Source: Serpula lacrymans var. lacrymans S7.9 (lineage: Eukaryota > Basidiomycota > Agaricomycetes > Boletales > Serpulaceae). Taken from it: DNA of 64,000 nucleotides. Both the position numbers and the translations under genes were made by a program. The stretch covers positions 2,190,907 to 2,254,906 of the forward strand of contig NW_006763296.1 of NCBI RefSeq assembly GCF_000218685.1, given 5' to 3'. This document shows positions 34,422 to 44,219 of this stretch, one piece after another. Position 1 is the first letter of the stretch; each line of letters begins with the position of its first letter. A model generated the notes under the pieces. That model searched no databases, was not told the DNA's origin, and was given only the letters and a program-made list of their open reading frames with translations.

Positions 34422-35089
34422 ATGAACAGTCTGCTGCACAACATGTGTGCACAGATTCAGGCATTGATAAATCAGCTCGCCAAGATTCAGGCTGCCCCAG
34501 CAGTGGAAGCTACGGTTGAGCGAAAGTTCAACAAGAAAGTTGAGATTGTTGCTGACCCCGGTGCTTTCGAAGGACACAGGGCTCGATTTGCTGAATGGTG
34601 GATCAAGCTACAAGTTTGGATCAAGGCAAATTGGGACGCATTTGCCGACAATTTTGAGATAGCAGCTGCTGTGCTATCTTGATTAAAAGGACCTGTGGCG
34701 GGTCAATATGCCCAAGTAAGACTGCAGGAGTGCTACACGGCGGGAGTGTGGCCCACCTGGGACGATCTCAAAGTAGAGATTGAAAAATACTTTAAACCGC
34801 AAGCTGAGCGTGATTGGGTGCGTCAGCAAATCCGTTTTTTCCAACAAGGAAGCATGAGGACGGATAATTATGTCACCCGGTTCCTGGCTCTCTCTATCCA
34901 AGGAGGGCTTGAAAATGAACATGCAGTAGAGCTACTAGAACACAATGTGAACCCCCGCATTGCCAAGCAGATCTATCTGAAAGATACACGGAGTGACAAC
35001 CTGGCCCTGGCGGCTGAGGAAGTCTGACAGGTCAGTAGAGCCATGGAGCTCTACGCTATGCACCAAGGTGGCGGTGTAGAGTTGACTTA
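34422..35089 (+). pseudogene. Gypsy gag, N-terminal part, broken
   Basis: It starts MNSLLHNMCAQIQALINQLA with heptad spacing. It continues PGAFEGHRARFAEWWIKLQV, then a TGA at 34680 inside LS*LKGPVAGQYAQV, then PTWDDLKVEIEKYFKPQAER and RTDNYVTRFLALSIQGGLEN. This matches Ty3/Gypsy capsid order (FEG..F..W, LKG.A..W, F...L...F). A second TGA at 35025 lies in EEV*QVSRAMELYAMH. The frame is lost at about 35089, where unidentified repeat sequence begins. Confidence 0.8.
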
Positions 35090-36010
35090 GATGCTGGCAT
35101 AGTAATCCCTTTATTTCCCAACATATCAATCCAGTTCTATGGCAAACCATGCATCAATACGCAACAGTCCGCAGAGTCCATGTTTGCGGATACATAGAGT
35201 CCGCATTTGCAGACATATAGAGTCCGCGTTTGCAGACATATAGGGTCCACACTTTTCGGACTTCGGACCCGTCGGACAAGGAGCTAACTCAGCACTCTAT
35301 GCACGTGCAAGACTCCACATGGACTCCAGAGCATTACGACTGTCCACGGATCAACTACCCCTTTCCTTGTATGGAATATAGGAGTTGTCCCTCATGGTAT
35401 GGAACTGTCTGGACGTCTGACTAGCAGGATATGACCCGCTTTTTCTTACATTTTCATATGGACACTTTCTAATGTTTATCCTTCATTTCTCCCATTGATT
35501 CTCATATGTTTTACACTATTTTTGCTATTTCCTTTTTGGTACTGCTATAAAACTGTACTTCCAAAAGGAAGGAATACTATCTTTTGATCCCCCATATACT
35601 CAGAATTTGTCTGAATAAGTCGCCATAGTCGCTTCAGAATCATTGTAGACGTCCCACAGCCATATTACCAAAATTTCCAACAAAGTGCCGAGCTTGTTGT
35701 GACGCCCTGCTCGTATAGACCCAAAATGCGGACTCTCAGGAGTCATTCCAGTGTCGTATCCTCCATTCTATATTCACCCTCAGCTCATATTAAGCAAGAT
35801 CACAACTTGCTGTGACGTATCCACTCCGTTTAGGCTTTAAAGTGCGGACTCTGCGAACTGACCTGCCAACCTGCAGACTTATTTGCAAACCTGCGGACCT
35901 GCAGACTCACCTGCGGACCCACTCTATTGTAGTCTTCAGCACTTTCTTCTGAATCCCTTGGTTGATCCCTGTGGGTTGAACAATGCATAGGTGTTTGGAC
36001 ATAAGGACTA
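35090..36010. mobile_element. Unidentified repeat inserted in Gypsy gag
   Basis: About 0.9 kb without coding frames separates gag from its zinc knuckle. It contains a 23-bp triple repeat at 35174 and two related blocks (TGTGACGCCCTG near 35700, TGTGACGTATCC near 35812), each leading into TGCGGACTCT, as in degraded LTRs. The 6-mer GCATAG occurs at both possible edges (35097 and 35985), but no TG...CA ends fit it. Confidence 0.45.
35174..35242 (+). repeat. Three tandem 23-bp repeats
   Basis: The units (35174-35196, 35197-35219, 35220-35242) share the pattern GAGTCCGCRTTTGCAGACAT followed by ATA. The second and third differ at one position; the first is more diverged. Confidence 0.8.
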
Positions 36011-36295
36011 TACTCAGTTCTCTCCCAGACGCCTTTAGCAACTTACAGCGGGACCACCACCAAAAACAACCAATCCCAGAGGCACCCTGGGTCATCAAAC
36101 CATCATAATCATTCTCACAGGTTCAAGCTGTTTGGGCTGCAGCCAGGGCAGGGAGCCCCTATGGATATCAGTGCGGTCCAGGGAGGACAAATGCGCAGAT
36201 TCAAAGAGAACTGCTATAATTGCGGCCAAGAGGGACACATATCCCGAGATTGCAGAAAGGCCGCCAGGCATGCCAATTAGAAACTGAAAAGACGG
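36011..36295 (+). pseudogene. Gypsy gag C-terminal part with CCHC zinc knuckle
   Basis: It reads HRFKLFGLQPGQGAPMDISA, then MRRFKENCYNCGQEGHISRD and CRKAARHAN. The CYNCGQEGHISRDC knuckle has intact C-x2-C-x4-H-x4-C spacing. A TAG follows, and the frame is then cut by the 1801-bp LTR-like unit at 36296. Confidence 0.85.
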
Positions 36296-38096
36296 TGTCA
36301 TGCACCAAAGTTGATTGGTAGCATGGACAGGTGTCAATAATGAAGCGAATATTCAAAAAGACTCGCCTTTGCGCCACACAGGCACAGTGCCACGTGGAAT
36401 AGTAATTAATATTGCCTTTTTTGAACTTGTGGCTGATCAGCACCACCTCTATTAGGCAATCCAGTCACGCTCACCTTTGCTTTTCCATTCGGTACTTTCC
36501 GCATTTCGGCATTTCGGCAAATTTTCGCATTGCCACTGGCTACACATTGCATTGCGCCCTCGTTTTTGTCGTTTCCTTCACTTCCCTTCCTTTGCCTAGC
36601 CCCACCATGGGTCCCTTACTCTCGTTTTTATTCTCACCCGACAGTCGTTTCTGGATCCCCATTTTAGTTCACCTCCTTGTCACCTCCAGCCTCCTCCTCC
36701 TCATCTTCTTTGCTCCCCCACCATTTCTGATGTCACCACTTCCTATCCGCTTCCGTCGCCCATCCGTCGACTACCACGTGCCACTGCTGATATTAGCAAA
36801 GCCCCGGTGGCCGGTTCAAATAGGGCAACAGGTCCATCTTTAAGACATTGATCTACCATCGTATACTATCAAAACATTGGTCGCTCGTCTTGCCTGGTTG
36901 GAGCGTGGGTGGGTAGTTTTTGAGCTGGAGAAGGTTCATCCCCTTGCGTCGCCCATGTTCATCGCTGTCCCATTCACTTGGGTACACTTATCTTTTGTCC
37001 ATTGTCTTCGCTACAGCTACACCTACCACACGCTGCCTGGGACTCACTTGTTCCAAATTGGAACTACTCCTCTCCCTCCCTCGTTTAATCAGGTGGTCCA
37101 ACACAACCAGTCCATTGGTAAGGCCATGGAACTGTCGGATTTGGACTAGGTGGTGGACCGGTGGCTCCAGTTTCTTTTTTTTCAGCAGAACATTCATTTA
37201 CAGTGCAATTATTTTTGATTTTTGAATCATTTTTATGGACACATATTTTTTAGAATGCCTGACTGACAATAAAAGAACTGTGTTGATACTGATAGTGTTT
37301 TGCCTTGCCTTTTTTTTACTGCATCTTCCCATGACATCATGATTTTCCTGCTCTTTTTTTGCTATTGGACTTTACTTTATGGCTGTACAAACCTGTGACA
37401 TTACTCACAGCATTCATTGTTCTATTCCTTTCTTTTCCTTTTTTGACAATCTTATCCTGTACTACCTACGCAGGATTCATCAGCGTACATTCCTTCCTTC
37501 ATGTTCTTTCTCATTCTTTTGCACAGCTATACTGTGCATAGCCTACTTTTCTTTCACTATATAAACCCCTGTATTTTACCTTGTAAAAAAAAAAAACAAG
37601 AACTCCAATCCAGACTTCTTCTCTAATCTCAAGTTCACTACTCTCTGCTACTTGTGATCCAGTGTGGTCACAACACTTCCCACTGCTACCACTGTTAATT
37701 GCTGTCATCGTCACTTCCCACTTTTGAAGTCATTGTTATCCATTTCGATTAGAGTCCTTCTGAGCACTACAGTTTGTGCGTCAGGAGCCTGCTATCACTG
37801 GGAACCTCGTCACCTCGTCATCCTCATCGTTCTCAAACCTACCTTGTGCTACAATTAGCAAGGTAGTGCTCATCTATACTCGTCACTAAGCCCCTATCTT
37901 CTATAAATTCAACTATCCCTCCTCCTCAAAACCCACACTCATACACCTCTGGGTTTTACTTTGAAGGATCTTTATACGTACCACCCCACAAACAACCAGA
38001 CCACTCCACTGTTCTAGGAGGCAAAGCCCATAAACAAGTTCCGTGGAATCTGGGAGGATTGTGTGTTAATTTGTTTTTGTGTGTGGTTTTCTAACA
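36296..38096 (+). mobile_element. 1801-bp LTR-like unit, copy A
   Basis: It runs from TGTCATGCACCAAAG to GGTTTTCTAACA. A second copy of identical length lies inverted at 60386-62186, and the two agree exactly at both termini. TG...CA ends, a TATATAAACCCC box near 37558, a poly-A run and the lack of terminal inverted repeats suggest a long LTR. No target duplication (GACGG left, GCAGT right). Its internal open frame (from ATG 36607) has a TAA at about 36841, where copy B reads His. Confidence 0.8.
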
Positions 38097-38606
38097 GCAG
38101 TTCTCATCATCGACAACAGATGATCAGCTCAATACTCTGGCCGGTCGTTTGTACAACAAAATCCGGGCTTTCTTCTATGACCAGCAGGTCAACAAAATGA
38201 AAGCTCAGGGAAAGGAGTTCAGAGCTTAGGTCACTTGGGTGCCTTTGCTCCTTGAAACAATGAAGTAAACCACAACAAAGTGGCCCCTGCTCCGGGGTGT
38301 TGCACGAGCAATAAAGGAAATACGGGGGTGGCCCCCCAATTCATAAATAAATTTCTCAACTTGTTATCAGAAGTATGTACTTGTATGCAAAACTGTAAAT
38401 GTAATATTTATGATACTACCGCTGCACCAGTGTCTCCCTTGGAGCGTGGCCCCGGTGAGACAAACACTGTTAGAATATACTCTGACATACCAATACCCCA
38501 TAGGATAATACCTCTGATTTGTAAGCCAGCCCAGTATGCAGCAGCTATTCTGTGTAAGACGTCCGTGGTTGCATGTCATGTTTAAGATCCTACATTGTAT
38601 AACCTT
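38097..38606 (+). pseudogene. Gypsy gag remnant after the LTR-like unit
   Basis: About 38110-38229 reads DDQLNTLAGRLYNKIRAFFY, then DQQVNKMKAQGKEFRA and a stop. The style fits the linker between zinc knuckle and protease in Gypsy elements, but this is inference. The rest, to 38606, has only a closed-in 101-codon frame of no known family. Confidence 0.5.
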
Positions 38607-38742
38607 GGCCATATAGCTCAATTGGTAGAGCAGCTGGCATGTATCCAGAAGGTTCCAGGTTCAATCCCTGGCCTTGTCATTATCCAATTTTATCAAACAC
38701 TAGGGTGCTTGATTCTGGTAAAAATAAAAATAAAAATCTAGA
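38607..38742 (+). mobile_element. SINE-like tRNA-derived element
   Basis: It has an RNA polymerase III A box (TAGCTCAATTGG, 38614-38625) and a B box (GGTTCAATCC, 38658-38667) at tRNA spacing. D stem GCTC/GAGC and T stem CCAGG/CCTGG are perfect, as is CTGG/CCAG of the anticodon stem. The acceptor stem is badly mismatched and position 33 is A instead of T, so it is not a working tRNA. A (AAAAAT)n-type tail follows at 38720-38737. No definite target duplication. Confidence 0.6.
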
Positions 38743-38759
38743 AAATCATAAAGTAGAAA

Positions 38760-41387
38760 AACATGTTTCTCTTCATATTTCTCCTTTTTCTTCGGAGCCA
38801 CTTTCCACAGAAATCCCAAGGCATGTGTTGATGCACACATATTTATTCCAAAAGGAGATCTGTTTAGATGTTGGTGTGGAAAACCTCGCCCGAGGCATAG
38901 TACACCCAACCAGCACACTGCTTGATTAAGGTGCTAACGGAATATTTATAGATCAGGTCTTGGCGGAGCAAATTGGACTCCCCCTTGTAAAATTAGATGT
39001 ATCTATTCCTGACTATAACATTGACAGTACGGTTAATGTGGGTGGCTGCATTACACACAAATGTTTTTTTGTTGTCGAGTACCAAGGTCACAGAGTCACC
39101 GCCGAAGCTACCCAACTATGGAAGATTAATTTAATCTTAGGCTGGACCTGGCTATTTAAACACAATCCTGAGATCAACTGGCAGACAGGAGTTGTCACAT
39201 TGTCACGTTGCCCTCAGGAGTGTGATGACTTGGGTAAGTCGAGTCATGTTTATCAAACTGAGCTTGATGAAAGGTTAAACACTGGTCACATTTATGCCAA
39301 GCTTGGATCTTTAGATAAGATTGACAATGACAATGATGAAGTAAAACCTGAGGAAGAGATTAAGAGGCTGGTACCTCCAGAGTACCATGACTTCTGGAAA
39401 GTCTTTTCAAAACATAAATCAGAGCGCTTCCCAGAGGCTAAGCCTTGGGACCATGCTATAGATTTGAAGGATACGTTCAAACCAAGAAAAGGACACATGA
39501 TTCCCCTCTCTGCTCCAGAAAGAGATGAGGTTTCAAGTTTCATAGATGAACAGCTTAGGAAGGGTTACATCAGATCTTCCAAAAGCCCTATGACATCCCC
39601 GGTGTTCTTCATTCCTAAAAAGGATGGTAAGAAGCGTATGATTATGGACTATCGTTACTTGAATGAGTACACGGTTAAAAATACATATCCGCTGCCTTTG
39701 ATCAGTCAGCTAGTAGACAAGTTGGCTGGTGCCAAGATCTTAATGAAAATGGATCTCAGGTGGGGGTACAATAATGTACAAATCAAAGAAGAAGATGCTT
39801 GGAAGGCCGTGTTCACGTGCCACCGAGGATTCTTCAAACCCCTTGTTATGTTCTTTGGGTTGACCAATTCACCGGCAACCTTCCAGAGCATGATGAATAA
39901 AATCTTTGTGGATATGGAAAACTGTGTCGTCATTTACATTGACAATTTGTTGATATTTACGAAGTCAGATAATGAGGCTGAGCATGACAGGATTGTGCAA
40001 GAAGTCCTTCGACACTTACAGGAACAGGACCTATTCGTCAAACCTGAAAAATGTAACTTTAAAGTAAAGGAAGTAGACTTCCTCAGTATGATAAATGGCC
40101 AGAACAGAATCAGGATGGATCCTGAGAAAGTTCAAGCTATTTTGGATTGGCCTGAACCTACTTGCGTCAAAGGAGGGCCTTCCTTGGCTTAGACAATTTC
40201 TACCAAAGGTTTGTTGAAAACCTCGCAAAGATAACAAGACCATTAAACAATCTCGCTAAAAAGGGCATTGTCTGGCACTGGGTTGTCAAAGGACAAGAAG
40301 CTTGTGATAAGCTTAAACAGGTGTTTACAACGGCGCCCATATTAGCATTTCCAAAATTAGACAAAGAGTTCCGGCTAGAAACTGACTCTTCTGATTTTGC
40401 TACTGGGGCTGTTTTATTAATTAAATGCCCTGACAATCTTTGGAGGCCTTGTGCCTATTTATTGCATAGTTTGTCACCTACAGAGTGCAACTATCAATTC
40501 TATGATAAGAAGATGCTAACCATCATTAGAGCTTCAGAGCACTGACGGCACTACTTAGAAGGTGCTAGGCACCAGTTTAACATCTGGACCAATCATAAGA
40601 ATCTGGAGTATTTTATGACGACCCAAGACTTGAACCAAAGACAGGCCCACTATGCGGTGTACTTGTCAGGGTTTAATTATAAGTTAATTCATAAGCCTGG
40701 AACGTCTATGGGGAAAGCGGACACTTTATCTAGAAGAGGGGATCATGCCAACAGCATCAAAGATGACAACAAAGGTGTCACCCTGATAGATCAATCTAGG
40801 GTTGCTAATGTTTGAACCGGGCAGGACTCTGATCTTCTGGAAGTCTTAAGAAAGACATCTCCTCAGAAGAGAAGGTGTGCCTTGATGGCAATGAACATTA
40901 TTTATGGGAAGACTGGCTCTTTCATTACAAAGACAAAATCTATGTGCTTGAGTCTGCAAGGATCAAAGCAATAGATAGACATGACAACACTCCAGTGGCT
41001 GGGCACCCTGGGTGGCAATGAACAATGGAGTTGATCTACAGAAATTATATATGGCCTGGCATGGTCAAAGACGTACAGGAATATATAAAATCCTGTCTAA
41101 GATGTGCCATGGCAAAGAACTCGCATCAACCCCCGGCCGGTAAACTTATGCCAAATCCGATACCAACTGGTCACTGGCAGGACATATTGGTTGATTTCAT
41201 AACGGATCTACCTGAATCAAATGGGTATGATTCAGTAATGGTGGTAGTAGATTGCTTCTCCAAAGAAGTGGTGTTCATTCCCACCAACAAAACTGTTACT
41301 GCTGCTGGTACAGCAGATTTATTTAAAGATTCTGTATGGTCTACCCACAGATTACCAGAAATGGTTATCTCCAATAGGGGTCCCCAA
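38760..41387 (+). pseudogene. Gypsy pol (protease-RT-RNase H-integrase), broken
   Basis: The protease active-site block reads LLD*GANGIFID, with TAA at 38927 replacing the Ser/Thr after the catalytic Asp. RT (from about 39550): SPVFFIPKKDGKKRMIMDYR, LMKMDLRWGYNNVQIKEED, FGLTNSPATFQSMMN, and the catalytic box YIDN (39935-39946) instead of YIDD. A frameshift lies near 40170. RNase H: LETDSSDFATGAVL. A chromodomain was not seen. Integrase: HPGWQ*TMELIYRNYIWPGM, CLRCAMAK and DILVDFITDLPESNGYDS. Stops: TGA at 40543, 40813 and 41019. It breaks off at SNRGPQF (about 41387), where a Plavaka-associated fragment starts. Clearly dead. Confidence 0.9.
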
Positions 41388-42177
41388 TTTCAATTATACT
41401 ACTTATGATGTCCACAGAGTACAAGACATCATCAATCCCCGAACCTCGCATTGCAATGTCATGTTATTGTCTCCTTGTGATGATACTGGCACCCAGTCTC
41501 ATCCATTCTGCTATGTCCGTGTACTGGGAATCTATCATGCTAATATTGTATATGTTGATTTCAGAACCACTGACTATCAATCACGCCGAGTAGCATTTTT
41601 ATTTGTAAGGTGGTACAAACCTGTGTGTTACAATAACACAATTTTTGTGCCTTTAAATTTTATTCTCCTCTTCAACTTTCTTTTGTAGTTTTCACACCCT
41701 GTGCCATGCGGCACTTTCTATTATTGTTCAAACTCCACTTCTCGCGCTGCACTGCCTTTTTCTATTTTTAGATACAAGTATCTCATGCAGTGGAGCTGGT
41801 CACACGGGCTGTGCCCCATGATATCATCAGCCACTGCCTCCATAAACTGTACAGTACACATGTACAAACAATCTGTAGTAGTATATATACCCCAATAGAT
41901 CAAGGAGACTCCTCAGTGAGTCCTCCTGTTGTTTACCCACAACTAACTCGGTCCTATCCTAAGGGTAACCACTCCCCTCACTACCTTTATAGCTTTGTCT
42001 GAGTTGTGCGCCAGAGTATCAAAACTTTGGTTGTTACATTGTGCATCCAGCATCCAATGGTTGGGCTACTTCTCAGATAAAGACTCAGACAACAACTTGG
42101 ACACTGATGATGAAACCTTAATAGCAATGAACCAAATATATGCGGTGGACGATGATGGTGCTTTTGTTTGGGACTAA
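41388..42177 (+). pseudogene. Plavaka-associated protein C-terminal fragment, split by a solo LTR
   Basis: The frame reads NYTTYDVHRVQDIINPRTSH, CNVMLLSPCDD, then HPFCYVRVLGIYHANIVYVD and RRVAFLFVRWYKPV up to the LTR at 41626. The TTYD(V)R..D.INPRT block and RR...L.VRWY are characteristic of a domain repeatedly seen in Plavaka-type transposon proteins of basidiomycetes (family knowledge). After the LTR, CASSIQWLGYFSDKDSDNN and an acidic tail stop at 42177; whether that part belongs to the same protein is uncertain. It joins Gypsy integrase without a boundary repeat. Confidence 0.6.
41626..42038 (+). mobile_element. Solo LTR (TGTTAC-family) in the Plavaka fragment
   Basis: 413 bp from TGTTACAATAACAC to GGTTGTTACA, flanked by CTGTG on the left and TTGTG on the right, probably a 5-bp target duplication with one later change. 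Nearly identical to the LTR at 33529. It could alternatively be the 3' LTR of the broken Gypsy element, but its flanks lie inside another protein frame. Confidence 0.82.
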
Positions 42178-44219
42178 GTAGTACTCCAAGTCCGAGACTT
42201 GTCTATGATATCAGTGTTACCATACTAAATTAGATTTTGTTGGCCATCAATGCTACCTCTAGTTTCTACTTCTACTTTATAAGAGCCTCTGATGAATATA
42301 TCACTAGTTAGATGTTTACAATGTACTCAACACCTTGCTAAGACCTAGTACACCAGCTGCTAACAAATAATAAGGTCATATCTACACCAGACATGAATGC
42401 TGTATAGGCTACCTTTATTCCCAGCTGTTAAAACACATATTATCAATTACCAGGTTAATATTGGCACAATTCTGCCATATTTCAAAGGTATAGTATACTC
42501 AGCATCGTGATAAGTCCAGATAATAGCTTATAGGCTGTTATTCCAGCATGGCATGTTGGTGACTGATTATCAACTCCGCCTGGGTATAGCGGGTTCTCCC
42601 CAGTTTCCTGATGAATTACCACTACCTGATGATTATCAATATAATTGCACCACTACTTTCCCATTACTCTACACAATTTCTTGCACTAATATGGCAGTAT
42701 AGCTTGGAATAGCGTGATTAGCTCAATCACAGTGCTCAGTCTGAACTGACAAGTCAACCTGGTGAGCCCAATCATCAGACTCTGGAACTTCATAGTGATC
42801 AGCTGGGTCAGCCGGGTCATGATGGCATATTCACCCATCTCAGTTGTTACTTTTATCATTCTGACAGGTCTCTGATCTGACCTGTCCGCAGTGTTTTGTA
42901 TTCAATCTGCTGTTTAAATTTCTGACAACCTTATCAGGCCAAATTCGGACGAATCAGGAAAAATGGATTTTTGCGACAAACCTGTAGGTAGGATTATAAC
43001 TCAGATCAACGCTCCGCGACCCCGCGATAGACATAGTCGCACCTGGTCACGAGCCACGAAAACTTGAAATCGGTTATAATGGTCGCAGGGAAGGTCTGGC
43101 TGGAAAACAGTAACACATTGCAAGGATGCTCAGATATTGATGGTGGAACTAATTATTAAAGTTTTGTCTCTTAACTCACAAAGCATTTCAAGTTGCCAGC
43201 TCGTATTACACTGAGTTACACAATTACGAGAAGGAGCTTTTTTGCTGTTGGCAGCTGGATGATGGGTACATAAAAACAGTCCCTCCTGTATTTGAAGCTC
43301 TCCTGTCAGCCAGGGAAGGAATTGGCTCGCTTGAACAGGCATGGTATGTCAAGTGGCAGCATGTATGGTGTACCGTTATCTGACTTGATTGCAGGCATTT
43401 CTTCCTGTGATTCTCATCATAATAATGTCGCCGCCAAGCGTCAACACGTTATAGCCATATGGATATGACATCCCCCCGCTTTCCGGTTCAAGCTGTTTTT
43501 GCGTATTTGGGTATTCGCTTATATATGGGCAAGCAAATGGGAAGGTAAGTATTATACATTCGTCCCATAGACGCTACCGGTGTGTGCCATGACTCAGAGC
43601 TGCGGCGATCTACTCTTAGCTAACAAGAGGTTTCTTCTGATCTTCATCACGAAAGAACTCGTACTGAATTCCTAGTTGTTTCCTATATCAGCTAAACATT
43701 ATACGTTCCAATGGCAGAAGGTCTTTACTTCACGAGAGCATCGGTGATACATAGGTCGGGACCATTCAAACTAGACATTTGCACTGTGTCAATTACCGGA
43801 GACAACCAGCGCCAGGAACACGCCTTCAACCACGGACCCTCATAAGGGAATCCAAAATTCAAACAGATCTGGAAGGTGGTACAGCGGCTTTTCGAAACAC
43901 AGTACTAGTGCTAATACTGTCCGTTTCCTTGCCAAGTTTGGTGAAATCTTCATCTTCTGCCTTCTGAACATTTGACTAGTGGACGAAGCAAGAAGGACAT
44001 GGCAATAATAACTACAACAATGAAATATTCGGAACTTGTCTAGACCTTGATGCCGTGTTCTGTGTGCATGGTCTGTGTCTGAGGAACGACAGCTGGCTTG
44101 TTCCTCAGACAGCTGGCGCTCATGTCGAAACAGGTATTTAAGGACGAGACTCTGAAGGGGTGCACCATTATCCTATACTCATTCATTCGCATCGAGCTCT
44201 GCACGCCCATCTACCAGCC
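42178..44219. other. Non-coding interval, repeat island to phosphatase gene
   Basis: No gene recognised. The first part (to about 43400) is AT-rich and may be further transposon debris. The last kilobase is the 5' flank of the phosphatase gene, with TATTTAAG near 44131, about 90 bp upstream of the ATG. Confidence 0.4.

Noticed and set aside
35097..35990. GCATAG direct repeats as a target-site duplication
   Set aside because: The enclosed sequence does not begin or end with LTR or inverted-repeat termini, and a 6-bp match is expected by chance.
38607..38679. Functional tRNA gene
   Set aside because: The acceptor stem has three or more mismatches and position 33 is A, so it is read as a tRNA-derived SINE head.
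33529..42038. A complete Gypsy element bounded by two matching LTRs
   Set aside because: The right LTR is embedded in a different protein frame with its own near-perfect duplication, and the Gypsy integrase stops before it.
43779..43967. 62-codon open frame upstream of the phosphatase gene
   Set aside because: Short, no homology, lies in the presumed promoter region.
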